Assembly (NCBI GenBank): GCA_009760855.2 | Contig: WPIO01000046.1 | Coordinates: forward strand, 2,990,001 to 3,054,000 | Direction: 5' to 3' | Source: Cristatella mucedo | Taxonomy: Eukaryota > Bryozoa > Phylactolaemata > Cristatellidae | Length of the DNA stretch: 64,000 nt | In this document: positions 11,006 to 34,136 of the stretch, piece after piece | Layout of the letters: every line of letters starts with the position of its first letter | Position numbering within the stretch: the first letter of the stretch is position 1 | Notes under the pieces: generated by a model | Seen by the model: only the letters and a program-made list of their open reading frames with translations | Database searches by the model: none | What the model was told of the DNA's origin: nothing | Program-made: the position numbers and the translations under genes

Positions 11006-12170
11006 TCCTATAATAATGACAGCCATACGAAGAATAATGATAATTATACGTTTGTTTAACGCCCTTGGTGAAAAATCTCTTTCTATGCACTGTGCGTATG
11101 CTTGAAAAAGAGCAAAACAAAATGATCAGCATTAGCATTCCCAATCTGCGATCCGCCTTGAACAGACCAGTGGAGGATAGGCAAACTGAGCTGGCTCGTG
11201 CTTACGGCACCTACGTTTGCATCCTTTTTCTCCGCCCGTCGGCATTCGTTAGACTCGGAGCGTCTGGTACAGCCTGATCGGTGAGGTCGCCTAGTTGCAC
11301 CGATCGCAGCCGATCGAAGCCCATACACTGTCACTAAGCGGTGTGTGGCGATTGCAGTTGCCGGTACGGACGGCACGCTTAGCCCCGAGCGAGGGCATGC
11401 GCATGGCTACTGATTGAAGCCACAGTCAGAGGACGGCCGTAAGTTAACCCTGTGAGTTGCTTTACAGTTCCAGGACGTCGGTAGCACGGTGGTTTCACGA
11501 TTTTCGGAAGCACTCGAGTCGGCGGCATCGACGAGATGCGAGCCATGACAATTTGGAGCTTCTTGTGCCACTGCTGTTAGCAGCGCCGCATGGTGGCGGA
11601 TCCGCGGGCTGTAAGAGTGAGTGGCAGAGCTCGTACTACGAGAACATTCATCGGGTTGGCGCTTGCGACTGAGCTTAATTGTTTCCGTGCTTTAAGACCG
11701 ATGGGTATTGGCCCGCTTACCTTAACCTTAATGGCTTTCGTTTACCTCGATCAATAATGCCTGACTAAATTGCACTTGTTCCGATAACGGTTACTTCAAA
11801 AAGTGACGAATAATGCACGGCGAATGCAAGTTTAGGTTTTTGCGCTATTGTTTAGTATGTTAGTTAATACCATTATGTGAGTTTATTTATTGGCTCCGGG
11901 CTTTTAGGCGAGAGCCTCAGAGATCGTGCTGTGAAAAAAATAAGTAGGGTTGGTTCTTGCGACTAAGCCCAACATGTTTCGGTACTTTATAGCCAATAGG
12001 CGGTGGCAGTGTAACGTTTGTTTGTGTCTTACATTCACCTTGTCTTATCGCTTTCCATTACATTTATCTTTTTTTACTAGGGTTATGTATTCAAACTTTG
12101 TTGAATAATATATGGCGAAAGCGAGTTTAAGTAATTTGTTAGAACGGCATTCACTGCTTTTTCTAGCTTA
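11006..12170. other. Intergenic stretch, no gene recognised
   Basis: About 11150-11660 is GC-richer and contains several short open frames on both strands, none resembling a known family. No promoter or exon can be argued convincingly. The remainder is AT-rich single-copy-looking sequence. Confidence 0.4.
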
Positions 12171-12342
<172 letters not shown>

Positions 12343-12644
12343 GGTCTCACTATGCCACTCAGTTCCATGAAAAAGCAGGCACCAGTCACTCGTTCAAACA
12401 CATACCCACACTCGCGAGCTCGCGATAAAAAAATTGACAATTGAAAGGACGTCAAACAATTAAAGGTACGACATTTATTACCGCTTATCAGAGATTTCCA
12501 AAGCAATCCCTGAAGGCTGCACTGCGTGCGTTGCAAAGCACCTAGGCTAATGGGTATGCAAAGCACTCAAACGGACTGGTTGCCCACCACCTAGTCAGTA
12601 ATACATATTTTTGCGGCTATCCTTCATTGCCATCGATGCAAGCC

Positions 12645-12815
12645 GGGGAGCTATGATGGCACACTAGTTAATGTGGTTGCTTATCACGACCTCGGTCCCG
12701 AGTTCGTGGGTTCGAATCCTGCGGTGGGCGATCCTTTATCGCCGCTGCAAGCGGTAGTGATGGCCATAAAGGCTCTTCTGCCCCTGTACAAAAAAATCAG
12801 CTAGAACTTATTGAA
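12645..12815 (+). mobile_element. SINE-A (tRNA-derived)
   Basis: It has a degenerate A-box region (atggcacactagttaatgtg), then the duplicated 'cgacctcggtcccgag' segment, a B-box gggttcgaatcctgc, and the family body gggcgatcctttatcgccgc, aagcggtagtgatggcc, aaggctcttctg and a closing ctgtacaaaa. The same body occurs at six other places in the window. Confidence 0.85.
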
Positions 12816-12892
12816 TTTTTCTTATGCAGGCCGTCTTTATTATCACGCACATACTGATCATCGCCTGTTGCCATGCTATGGTGCTGACGAGC

Positions 12893-13045
12893 AAAAAATA
12901 CTAGCTGATTTAACAGCCTCTTTTGTATAGCGACAGAAGAGCCTTCTCGGCTATCACTACCCCTCGAAATGGCGATATAGAACCACCCACTGCAGGATTC
13001 GAACCAACAACCTCGGGACCAATATCACGGTAAGCAGCCGCATTA
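12893..13045 (-). mobile_element. SINE-A, inverted copy
   Basis: It is the reverse complement of the family: the plus strand starts with the 3' end (aatactagctgatttaacag, cctcttttgtatagcgacag), and the B-box appears as gcaggattcgaacc at about 12992-13006. With the copy at 12645 it forms an inverted pair about 80 bases apart. Confidence 0.85.
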
Positions 13046-13072
13046 TGTCGTCGAAATCATCAATGAGACTCT

Positions 13073-13560
13073 GTGACGGCCCTCCGCACGACCTGTCGTC
13101 GGGCTGGGTAGCGCGACCGAGCAACAAGTCTGCTGACTCCAACACCAAAACCTTTATTTCAAGCTACGCCGGCCACGCCCAGTTTACACACACTAGACGG
13201 CTGCCGGCGTCGAGGGATCTCGCCCTCCCCTCCCGTTGTACTCCTCCGACAGCCCTTATTCCATGCATGTTGTTTTTTGCACTGTCGGGCCATTGTCCGT
13301 TCCGAACCCGCCCGACAGCTGGTGGCAGTTTGTGGTAGATTGATGTCCCCACAGATGCTGCCAATGCATGGATTTGGGCAGGACTGCCGAGTCATCGTCT
13401 GCCCTTCCACCGGTCGTGAGCTTGCGGCTGCGTAGGCAGTCTGAGAGAGCCATAGTGAGGTCTCAGCCCAGTGCTCGCAGGCTGCAAGCGTCGTGTTCCT
13501 TCACAGACTCACGTCGTCGCCGTCACCTGAATTTTCCAAGTTGCTGCCTTGCGAACTATT
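13073..13560 (-). mobile_element. GC-rich block, possible LTR fragment
   Basis: On the minus strand there is an AATAAA (plus 13153-13158) followed about 80 bases later by a CA end near 13073, directly abutting the SINE-A region. This gives a U3-R-U5-like layout for a single LTR. No internal retroelement genes, primer-binding site or second LTR are seen, and the 5' limit is uncertain. It could equally be single-copy GC-rich DNA. Confidence 0.25.
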
Positions 13561-14282
13561 GGTCCAAGTGAAATTGCAAAGCCAGTGGTCTTTCTACAAC
13601 CACTTAGCATGCACAACTTGAGATTCTGCCTTTGGTGAAGGGCGAAAGTTTAACGGGAACACAATCTGGTAGTTGTATAATGAGGCAATAAATGTCATTG
13701 ACCCATAAACTATGAATACCATAAATCAGCCACAGTTCGTACATAAAAATACATCAGGCTAGTAATAAACCTCGGCTTAAAAACATGGCTATTTTGTAAG
13801 CGGCTCAGTTCTAATTCAGCGGCAAAGCTCATAATTTTTAATCGAGGTTCAGCTGTCGAGCTCAAAGTCCATAATCGCAGGGCATTACACTAGGTGGGTG
13901 GGTTAACCTCGGAAACAAACACATCCCGGCAATCTCACATCCAGAACCATCCCTTTGCATTCGCCGCTGTTTAATTGATTCGACGTGTGTCAGAACTTTC
14001 TCTGCAAGCTGCTAAGCTAAGTGGAACAATGCAGCGCCCTCGTCGTTATTTGACTTACGCAGTTCGCGGCGGCTGGTGCCTTGAGTTCAGGCTGATGCTG
14101 CTACCAGCGATTGGTGTTCGAAGTGAAAATAAAGCAGACGCGGCGAGCAGGGTAGCTGAGTCGGCCGTACCTCGGCCATACGGTCGTCCCCGAAGAATGG
14201 AGTCGCATGTTGTGACGGTATGCCCACCCCATGCAAACAGCCAAGTTGTGAAGGGTCTAAAGGAATGCGAAAGAATGACCGG
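13561..14282. other. Intergenic, nothing recognised
   Basis: Mixed-composition sequence with short open frames only. No conserved motif or repeat family was identified up to the TTA/TAA repeat at 14283. Confidence 0.5.
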
Positions 14283-14397
14283 CATTATTATTAATAATAA
14301 TAATAATAATAATAATTCACTTGATAAAGCGCCCTCAGAGAACTTAATCTCTCTCTCGCTCTCTCTAGGCGCTTTACATTTGCTGTAAAGTGAATAC
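14283..14397 (-). mobile_element. LINE-A/SINE-B 3' tail fragment, inverted
   Basis: The plus strand has a (TAA)n run at 14289-14316 followed by agcgccctcagagaacttaa, a CT-rich expansion, and aggcgctttacat. Read on the minus strand this is the LINE-A tail hairpin followed by its (TTA)n end. There is too little sequence to decide between LINE-A and SINE-B. Confidence 0.75.
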
Positions 14398-14525
14398 ACA
14401 AATGCATACGACGGCGGCTAACCAATACACTCGGTATCCTAAATGTTTAGGCCAAGTTTAGTCACTGGAAACCGACAACATAGATCGCCCGGTTAGTACG
14501 CTAGTACTAAAGTGTAGGTCTAGAC

Positions 14526-14924
14526 CAGGGTTCGGTAATCTCTTCGGACTGCTAGGTTTTTCAGGAGGTCAAGAAGGCGCGCCATTCTGGCCAGAAGAAA
14601 CATTACGACGGGCTCATTACGACGGGCCGGCGAAGTGGGCGCGGCCAGATGAACAGACAAACAGTCACAGCAAACGCACATTTGGTCATGGCGATTAAAA
14701 GAGTAGACGTTTATGATTCCTCACCAATCAGGCGCTCCTATTTTATGCAAGCACTGGATAACGATGGCCACAGCTGGAGCTGCAACCGGCATTAACGAAG
14801 AGAAAAACATCCAAGACGATTCAATTTTGCAAGATCCAACAGGAAATAATTGTGGGGCGTTAGGCCGGACTGGATCGCTAGCTAGACTGAATCTTGCCGA
14901 AAGACCGGAGTTTGCCGACCTCTG
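14526..14924. mobile_element. hAT-like non-autonomous DNA transposon (MITE)
   Basis: The left end cagggttcggtaatctc and the reverse complement of the right end cagaggtcggcaaactc are imperfect terminal inverted repeats. They resemble the CAGGGGTCGGCAAAC type termini of hAT (Charlie-like) elements. The interior (about 400 bp) has no transposase. It contains a short tandem duplication, attacgacgggc twice near 14603-14630. An 8-bp target duplication could not be matched in the flanks (gtctagac against gccacgag). Confidence 0.5.
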
Positions 14925-14944
14925 GCCACGAGATTGCGCCAGCA

Positions 14945-15090
14945 AACAATAATCTCCTTGCTCTTCATGATCCACAGCATAGGTTCGAATCCTACAACGG
15001 GAGAACCTTTACTGCCTATTGCATACGGTAGTGATTGCCTTGAAGGCTCTTCTGCCGCTATGCAAATGAGGCTGTCGGATATGGTAACTT
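14945..15090 (+). mobile_element. SINE-A, degenerate copy
   Basis: The B-box is visible as aggttcgaatcctac at about 14982-14996, followed by diverged family body (acggtagtgattgccttgaa, ggctcttctgccgctatgca). The 5' A-box part is not recognisable. It is an older copy than those at 45212 or 49668. Confidence 0.7.
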
Positions 15091-16429
15091 GAATGAGCTG
15101 GTAGTCATAAAGGCTACATACAGCCGTAGGAATACAGACGACAAGACGGGGGGGGGAAGCAAGAGCAAGTCAAGCAGGCCCGGCCCCCCACAAAGCACCT
15201 TTGAAGGTTATTGATGCTTCAAGAAGCCTCTCGGCGTGCGAGCGTGTTGCGTTGCTAGGAGCCTTGGGTAAGGCGGAGCGGTCACAGAAAGATTTCGAGT
15301 TTTGTTAGATTTACCTCCGGCTTTACCACAATTACACGAGTAGGCTACGCAGCTGCACACTGAATCGCTGCTAGCTACTGTGGGATTGTCTCCTCCTATT
15401 CGGGCCATCGGTTCCAGCTCCCATCTAGTACGCTGTCGATCCGATCGATCGCGGCCGAGGAGCGAGCAGCTTATACCTAACTACATCGCTCATTCTCGAG
15501 CAGAATTTTGAAGTTCGTCGTTCCTGAGTTTATGAGTAGCAGCCTCCGTGCGCTAGAGCCGTGGCATGTCAAGAGGGTGGAGGTGCGGCGACATGGGCAA
15601 CGACGGCAGAGACTTAGTCGCTTAGAATCGAACCGATCGCCCCTTTATTTAGCCGATGCTGCGCAAGATAAACGGAGACAATTACCGAGGCTGAGACGAT
15701 AAGCTTACCTTATCAACTCAATATCCTCTGCTGACAGAGGAGAGCGATTCCTGACTTCTGGCATGTGCTGCCCAAGATGTAGCCAGGGATCGCTTTTCGT
15801 TCGTTCACACTGTGAGCGTACTAAACTCTACGTATATTGCTGCGGCACAGGGAGCTCTCTTTTAGGCATTCCTTGTGCGCTGCAGAATTCTTTCGAAAAC
15901 CGAAGTTCATGGGAACATCATATACGGAAATCGATACAGCTAGGATACGTTTAAAGCTGATCTGCTTGTTGTTTAACCGTGGGGGTAAGAAATTATGGGT
16001 CTGCGGACATCGACATGCGTACCGCTTCGGGCTAATGGATCCCACGCCGGCCGCTGCTTTAGATACCCAGCTAGTAACCTGCATCTTTGTTATGATCTGA
16101 GTGCCTATGATCGCTTCGTTATCGTAGTTCTTGTGCATTTTTACATGTCATTGCTGTTGCTAACACCTGTGCATTATGCAGTAACGAAATAATAGTGCCC
16201 CGGATCAACGGCTAGCTGAGAAGCCGCTCGTTCGGCGGTAGCTGCTAGCCGAGTAACCAGCTCCTTTGGTATTCCTAGCGTTGTCTTGAACCACTCAGCG
16301 TGCTCTCCCTCAAGCATTAATGTGAATATCTCCAAGTCAGTCGTCATCAGGTCTGCTATAACTCCGGCGGCCAAACTTAATGTTTGCCTTTGTAAATCCT
16401 TGCCCGGTTCGCAATAAATCCCGAGTAAT
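15091..16429. other. Intergenic, no recognised gene
   Basis: It includes a G run near 15149 and short open frames. A 66-codon minus frame at 16174-16374 (starts MAAGVIADLMTTDLEIF) has protein-like composition, but no splice context or family could be assigned. Confidence 0.4.
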
Positions 16430-18438
16430 AAGCGATCTTATTTCTGAAAAGGTCTCGACGTACACGCCTTGACAAAAAACTTAGCTACAATCGGGTAAAC
16501 TTCCCGACCATGGAAGAGGCTATCCCGACTGGTTTCTCCTTCTTTCACATCCTTAGATCAATCAAAACTGGAGGTGGAGTTGTTATTATCAAGCACTCAA
16601 AATTCGACTTCAAGCCATTTGCTGTACCCTCGAAGCAGTCTTTCGAATCCATTGTCTTGATTTCACCCTGCAGCAAGCTACCAATGGTGGCAGCAGTCTA
16701 TCACCCACCAGGTACCAAATCCTCCGTTACCTCATATTTCACTGATCTCATTTCGATTCGGTGTGCAAGAAATCGATCCGCCTTACGAATGATTTCAACG
16801 TTAAAATTGATAACTTATCTGACTTCTTCAGCACTGAGTTTCATGCACTAACTTGACTCATTGTCTCTTGTAGCTCACGTGCATGGCATTACTTACATCA
16901 AGGGTCTGAAACTCAGCCAAATTTTCTCATACAACTGCACTGTGTCATCACCAATTATTACCAAATCCTGCTTATCTGACCGCATACAGATCTCATTCAG
17001 TCTACAGCGTGTGTCCTCTTCATCCTCCTTCTCATCTAAAATAACCGGTGAATCGCGAAACCTCAAGACCCTTGACAATGATGATGTCCATGCAAGAATA
17101 TCTGCTTCGCCTCTGCCGCTCAATCCTCCACCCAACCTGCCATTATGGGTAGATTGCTGCAACACGACTTTTAGCTGACATGCTCAACGAGTTTGCACCC
17201 CTGACTAAGCCAACTGTGAGCCCTCACCCAGCCTACCTTTGGCTTACCTCACACATTAAACTAGCTAGGTCTACTAGGCACAAGCTTTAAAAGGCACACA
17301 CAAATCAGGACTGATTGTCCATCGACCGGAATACCTGGATTACTGTTGATTTTTGTACCAATCGATCCTAGCAAAGGCTAAGTCTGGCTTCTATAGAAAC
17401 ATTGCTGAATCACAGATGCACAACCCAATAATGCTGACGACGAACATCAACCATTCATCTCCATAACTGCTCCCTTGTTACCTCCTTACGTAGGGATCCC
17501 TGTGGTGATCAAGCTGATCGCTTCTCTAGCTTTTTTGTCAACAAGATAGACAATATAATAATTATTATTACAAGATCAAGGAGTCCATCAATAAGATGGC
17601 ACAATCACCCCTGGAATGCTTACACTCAACTGGCACGGCATTGCACTGGTTCAGGTCCTAACTCAGTGTGAGCCTAGTTTATTAATGTTAATGGACAAAG
17701 ATCATCCGAGGAACCTCCGAAATATATGGTACCTCAGGGATTAATTCTTGGTCCCGATCTGCTTACGGTTTATAATCTCCCTTCCACCGACGTGATTGCC
17801 AAGCACAATCTAGGCTTTCACTTCTTTTCGCATGACACTCAGTTGTACCTCTGATTTGATCCTTCCCAGCCCTCCAGCTCATCGAATTTTCTTAACTTCC
17901 TTGCTGCATGTATTGATGACATCCCCACATGGACGGCAGCACAGTTTCTTAAATTGATTGATGATAAAACCAACTTACTAGTTCTAGGTAAACCCAGTGC
18001 GATTCAGAAATTGGAAAGGTAATGCTCAAAGTCGGCTCTGCCAGCATATCTCCTGTTGAATCTGCACGAAATCTAGGTGCCACGCTTTCAAGTGACCTTT
18101 TATTAGACGGCAGAGTCAGTTCCACAGTCAAGTTTGACTAATTTCATCTACATAACATTGCTTAAATTCGTGCTTGTTTAGACAGGGACACTACATCTAA
18201 ATCGGTCCATTCATTTGTGGTATCCCGTCTTGACTTCTGTAACTCACTGATTGCTGGTCTACCGGCCTGTGCACTCAGGTGCTTACAGCTGTTTGCAAAA
18301 CTCTACAGCTTGGCTTGACTGTCGTGAGAGTCGCAGTCGCCACACCGCACCACTTCTCGCCGGCCTGCACCGGTTCCCAGTCAAGCAACTCATCAACTTC
18401 AAGGTTTTGTCACTCACTTTTAGGTCCATTAATCATGC
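16430..18438 (+). mobile_element. LINE-A, endonuclease through reverse transcriptase (interrupted)
   Basis: Order 5' to 3': endonuclease pieces (LDVHALTKNLA, GGGVVIIKHSKFDFK, VAAVYHPPGTKS, VAHVHGITY), a linker near 17310 (SGLIVHRPEYLD-like), then RT pieces: STGTALHWFRSYLS, a degraded PQGLILGP, HDTQLYL where YADDTQLYL is expected, DDKTNLLVLGKPS and SRLDFCNSLIAGL. Stops and frameshifts occur throughout and the catalytic site is lost. It continues at 19213 after an inserted block. Confidence 0.88.
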
Positions 18439-19212
18439 ACTGGGGCAGCTCTCAGGCTAGCTGCGATCCCAGCCGTTGCCTTAGTGTGTTCGACTAGGGC
18501 ACCCAGTACAGGCCTCCCGGCTCCTGGTCCACCACAGCTCAGGTTAGAATGGAGCTTTCTGCAGGCGATGCGGTTAGAAGATGGACCGACCAATGCGCTC
18601 GCCATAGTGGGCTCGACTAGGACACACCGGGTATAGACCCAATACAGTTAGAATGGAGCCAGGTGCAAAGGATGCGGTCAGGATGTGCACCGCTAATGGG
18701 CTTAAGTAGAAATAGCAGCTACGCTCTAGCTCAGTAGTTTAGAGGAGAGAGAATATAGCGGGACGATTGAGAGAGCTCGGGGCTGCAGCTTCCGTAGTCG
18801 ACGCGAGACTACGCTTCGAGAGCACAAGAGTCGAACCTACGGCGACGAACAGCTAAGTGCAATTTAGACTGAGAAGTTGTGTTCTGCCGACTCCTCAGTT
18901 AGCTGCTCGTATCTTGGGGTGCTGCAGCCGTCCGCCTTCGGGGTCGGGACCATCGCTAGAGACGCACCCATAGGGTAGGTTATTATACTCGCACTTCGTA
19001 AGTTCGTGCAGTCAACTCCGTCGGTCCGGTGCGTCCAGCGTAAAGCGCTTGCGCCAGCGAGTAACCACTACTAACTGACCCACAATAAACTGTCGCTTTC
19101 GGTGCCCAGTTGTGGCCGCTTGTGTTTTAACCGCGCTGCAGCACTGCATCGCACACAGTCCGCAAGTAGAGAGGGACGGAGGACGAGCAGCAACGACCTC
19201 GCGGTTACAATC
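18439..19212 (+). mobile_element. Insertion inside LINE-A, probable solo LTR
   Basis: The LINE text '..cttttaggtccattaat' breaks here and resumes at 19213 with tggctccagcctacctgtca, so about 770 bp are inserted. The block can be drawn from tgcactgggg to ggttaca (TG..CA). It contains an imperfect tandem duplication of about 105-123 bp (18490-18715, cgactagg..ttagaatggagc twice) and an AATAAA at about 19082 some 120 bp before its end, as in a U3-R-U5 LTR. Exact target duplication was not resolved and no internal genes remain. Confidence 0.5.
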
Positions 19213-19690
19213 TTTTGGCTCCAGCCTACCTGTCAGATCTACTGCCCCACCAGGCTAAGCATCGTGCCACTCGCTTTTCGGAATCTAACTGTTTACCCAT
19301 ACCTTGCACAAATTTCGAATACATTAGAGAAAGTGCCTTTAGTTCGCATGCGCTCAAAGCCTGGAACTCACTCTCGACTTGCTTCACGACATCTTCCGAC
19401 TAGACAACATTTAAAAACCTTTTTTTATCACAACATTAAGAGGCTCCCCGTGATTCGTCCTTTATGTGCTCATGTGTGCTGACACTGTGCATGTTGCCAC
19501 TAACCAAAATTTTATACTGACCCTGTGCATGTCACTCCTAACCATGATGTTTTTGTTGTTTATTGAGCATACTACCAGTAACCATCGGATCGCTCTTCCT
19601 TTGCAGCAACTATAAACGGCCTAGAAAGAGATCGAGTTCTTTGAGGGTACTTTATCAAAGGCATTATTATTATTATTATCAAGACAGCCT
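19213..19690 (+). mobile_element. LINE-A, resumed C-terminus and 3' tail
   Basis: It resumes with the Pro/Leu-rich LAPAYLSDLLPH segment and 'SSHALKAWNSLSTCF' on the plus strand. It then has the 3' UTR (ctgacactgtgcatgttgcc, cataccac-like), the tail cctagaaagagatcgagttc, ttgagggtactttatc and (ATT)n to 19680. It is the 3' end of the copy beginning at 16430. Confidence 0.85.
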
Positions 19691-22154
19691 GATCTTGCTG
19701 TAAATGACAATCTAAGAGAACGAAAGAAGTAAGAGCTGGACTTCTACATCCTGGCAACAACTATGCAGTGAAATGCAGAAAGAAGCAATTGAGTGCTAAT
19801 GTATTATTATTATGTATTATGTTGGATAGCAACCCAGTAGAAGACGAAATTCTCAGCATTCAGTCCCACGGCTAACGCATTGGGTCTTTAAAAAGCCAAT
19901 GCGAATATATCGCTTAGCACCGAAATGCCTAATTAATCACCTGGCCTCTTCCTAAAAAATAAATTAACGAATTAAGAATTGCATCGTCATCAACTGTTTA
20001 GTCCGAAGAAAGGCATACATGTCTAGTTTATCAGTCGAACGATTTCCAACGACGGAAATTTAAATGCCAACTGGTGGCACCTCAAATGCATAACAGGCAT
20101 GCATATCCAAAAGAAGGACATTGGGAATAAAGATGTGTAGACAAAATATCCTTGGATCTCGAGCTAGCATGGGATTACGATCCTGCCAACCTTGAAAAGA
20201 AAATTGCAAAACTAAAATCTAGATGCACATATGTTCAAGTTTCTTTATTACATTGTCTTTATTAGAGCAAGGGGCTCTGGGGACTGGTCTGATGACGGCA
20301 GCTTACAGCTGAAGTGATATAAAGATGGTACATCTTACCAAGTGATAATTTCAAGCAAACCGTTATTGGTAAAGAGATCGTTGCAGAAAGTTCAGAGAGT
20401 TTGATTAGAAACTCGCAATATCTTAAACAGACGATTGAGAATATTCTAAATAAGTAGGGATACCTAAGGATGATTTAGAGCCTGCTGGAGAAGACCACCA
20501 GGCAAATTATGTTGTTCGGTCCCCCAGGGTCTGATATCAAACCGTACACAAAAGTAGTCGAACACAGCCTGATTCAGGAAAAATAGCTGTGGTGGACATT
20601 ACTGCTGTAGAAAGTAAAAGCTTGACAATTTTTTGGGAAAGGAGCTGAACAGCAAACTCCAAAGCAGGATACCAATATTGCCAGTAAGTGCAGTAGTGAG
20701 ATCACTCTTATTAGTAGCAAGGGGGATACCACTGAATAGCTGAATTAATTGCCGAGCATTCTTCTGGTGACGAATAAGGCAAGATTTTACATCTCCCAGT
20801 AAAGCATCGATACCACAGAATCTGGCGACTCATCGATCACAAGTTACCAATATGGTAACAAGAAAACGCATGGTGCTTACAAGCACCTCGTTTCACTGAA
20901 TGCAGCCTTTCTGAATAGCATGCTGACGGGTTTTTCAGGCTGACAAAACTGCAGAAATACAATGTCAATTAAACGCATATTCCACCAGTGTCAGAGACCT
21001 AAACTAGTGCCAAGATCATGATTTCAATAAACCTAATATAGAACCGTGTCGCCTAGAAGGTAACTGCATGCATACCTGAATGTGAGGCAAAGGGCTAAGC
21101 AGCAGCTTCAACAGAATCAAGCATCCCATCTACAATATCATACCGAAAGGTTGTTACAGCAAGCGGCAGCAATTCACTTGTTGGAAGACTTTCGAGCATT
21201 AAAGCTCCATAATGATATACAAAAACAGTGAATCCGCCAATAGCCAGTCATTGAGCTTAATACTATTAATTAATAACCGCACGCACAAAGCCAGTGGTTC
21301 TCGTTCGCTTCAGGTGTCCAGCTCGCCTCCAGTGACTCGACCACGAGCGTGACCTCACAAGGCTTAAATAGTCAGTCAAACAGGCAACATTAGCCAGCCA
21401 CAGTTGGCGAACTGGGACTCACAAGAGTGCTGTAAGAGCCACGGTAGAGTCCAAAGCTGGGTACAGGCCGGTGCTCGTATCTATTTTTTTGTACCACGTA
21501 CAAAACGGGATGATGATACGATGCGACACTTGCAACTCAGGGAGTACGGCCGAGTGCGACTGTATAAATCTGAAGTGTTTCTCTTGCCCCTCTGCTTGGG
21601 CTTCAGACTATGATTGAGTTAACAGGAGTGCAGCCCGATGAAGGTGACAACGTGAGGATTTGAAGAGGAAGATTTTTCCGATCGAGATAAGTAACACGAC
21701 CGGTATGACTGTGTCAGTCGACTGTATGAGCCCATCGTGCAACTGCAGTCGTGGCAACTGCAAAATGGCTCTGGTAGGGGATTCCCCGGTTTGGGACCAG
21801 TAAAGCAGTATGAGATTACTCACTAAAACATTTAAGACACTAGTAATGAAGTCAACCTATCGTGTGAATTAGATAGCCTTAATAGGCGTTTAACTTCATG
21901 AACTCTGACTAATAGACAGATGACCAATAAAAATGTAAAGTATAGGCAGTTCCTGCCTATTAACTAATCTCATTAAGTAAAGTGTCAACAAAATGCACGA
22001 TGTCGCTAAATCTTAGGTCGACAAACAACGATGCCCTAAAAAATTACCGGATAGCATCTGCAAAAAGAAATGCTGTTTAAGCGAGAACTACGGAAATGTT
22101 GAAGTCACATATAAGTTAAAACAGTGTAATACATAGTTCCTTACTTATTTTTTT
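19691..22154. other. Intergenic spacer between convergent DCTN1 and LDB1, no gene seen
   Basis: AT-rich with very few open frames. A short TTATTA run at 19803-19815 may be a LINE tail remnant. No exon, RNA gene or intact repeat could be recognised. Confidence 0.5.
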
Positions 22155-22160
22155 TTTATT
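22155..22160 (-). promoter_or_regulatory. Possible LDB1 poly(A) signal
   Basis: The plus strand TTTATT is AATAAA on the minus strand, about 970 bases after the LDB1 stop codon. The intervening 22161-23129 has no recognised repeat and is taken as 3' UTR. Confidence 0.4.
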
Positions 22161-23129
22161 AAACATCTTTGTAAAAATCAAAACACGATAGAGAAGCACC
22201 ACAGCTCACTGTCACATTTACGGCAAATTGTATTAACATCAATATGGACATTTAAAAAGAATGTGAATTCTATGCAAATTCAATATACTCTAAAAAATGC
22301 CAGGTACCGGAAAAAACAGAATAAGCTTAAGTCGCCCAAAAAAGTGCAGCAGAAACAACAAGCAATATAGTAATCACACGTTATCCACACAAATCCAGTA
22401 TGAGTCCAAGCCAGGGTTGCTGTGCTACACAGAGGTAGTCGGTACTGGGCTCGTTTATACGCATCGTGGCAGCCATTTAACTAAGCACTTAACAAAGTCA
22501 AAAAACTTGCTCACAAAACAGCATCACACCAGCTGGATTGTGGCACTGCCCGGCAACAAGTGCATGGGGCACGACTCCTGTGTGCTGTTTTTCCCAGTCT
22601 AAGGTACCGACGGAATTTCTTAGGGCAGCGCAGACATCCTAGTCGACTTCTTCTGTATAGCCGTAATTATGTACGGTTTAAAGATCACCAAACCTCGTAG
22701 CAAGCTACAAAAAACCAAGCGCCAACAATCGTAGACAAATCCGTGGCTGCTCAAGAGCATGCGACATTTCACAAGCTGGCATCTACTCGCGAGGGGGATT
22801 TTCATGAGTTCAATTGGCGGCGATTCGAAGGAAACTCCCGATTATGCTGTATGCCCTCTGCCCACTTTCTGGCAAGCCTAAAGTCGCCAATCGGCGAATT
22901 TTTTTTATCGTGCATACGCTGGTTTGCTAAAACGTCACCGTTAGAGGCATTAGGTTCATCGAACTCATTCGTTCTTTTCGCTTCGGTGTAGGCTTCACGC
23001 TCGGTCGAATGCCTGCGACTCCTCATAAACTAGGGACCGCCACCACTTCTGAGCTCGAAGAGTGCACGCGAGCCTGTTGAAGCAGCAGCAGCAGACCTTT
23101 GCTCACCCGCTTACGAAGAGGCGACTTCT

Positions 23130-33458
<10,329 letters not shown>

Positions 33459-34136
33459 AACCAGAGGTTGGCCCTGAGGTGTCGGCTGCACCTGCGCGGT
33501 GGGCTGCCAGTGGAGGTCCAGGCTGGTGGCTTAGGAGGCCTGCGCAGCCTCCCTAAACCTAATGACAAGCATACACAATAAATGAAAGGCACGCGAGGCT
33601 GAGTTGGTAGATTTCAGAGCAACTCACCTGCCCGAGTCACACACATGCGTATGCATTCCTAGGCGCAGGTGCACGAGCGCACGCATAGACACAAAGCTCA
33701 CGTTCTACGAGGTGCGCTGAGAACAATCTGCACTGCTGCCAAGTTCTTATTAGCACGGCTATATGATGGTTTACCTTGACTCCAGTTTACTCGAGTGGCT
33801 TGAGATAATCAGTGTATGCATTAAGGATGCTACACACCAACAGCAGTAGCAGGCGAATAGCAATGTAATACTTGGCTCGGCTGTACTGAGCTAGACCATT
33901 ACTTGAGGGCGTGAATGAAATATTTCGATAGGCCTGATGGCTTGTCTCCACCCTGGCCCCAAGGGTAAGGTGCTCTCGTTTAACCACCACGGTGGTGTGC
34001 TTAAACACATGCTGACCACGTATTGGATAGATGGCCTCTTAGTGCGCTAAACAGATTAAGTATTTTGTTTGTAAAACAAAATAACCGTCCTATCTGCTAC
34101 ACTAACAACAGCCACCTGCATCATTTACAAATGCAG

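Noticed and set aside
12690-12730. Possible true tRNA gene at B-box-like sequences
   Set aside because: The same sequence recurs in at least six places with a long non-tRNA body, so it is a tRNA-derived SINE. No cloverleaf with a proper acceptor stem was found.
16174-16374. 66-residue minus-strand frame with protein-like composition
   Set aside because: Lies just upstream of a 5'-truncated LINE-A, on the opposite strand. No family or splice signals; kept only as a note.
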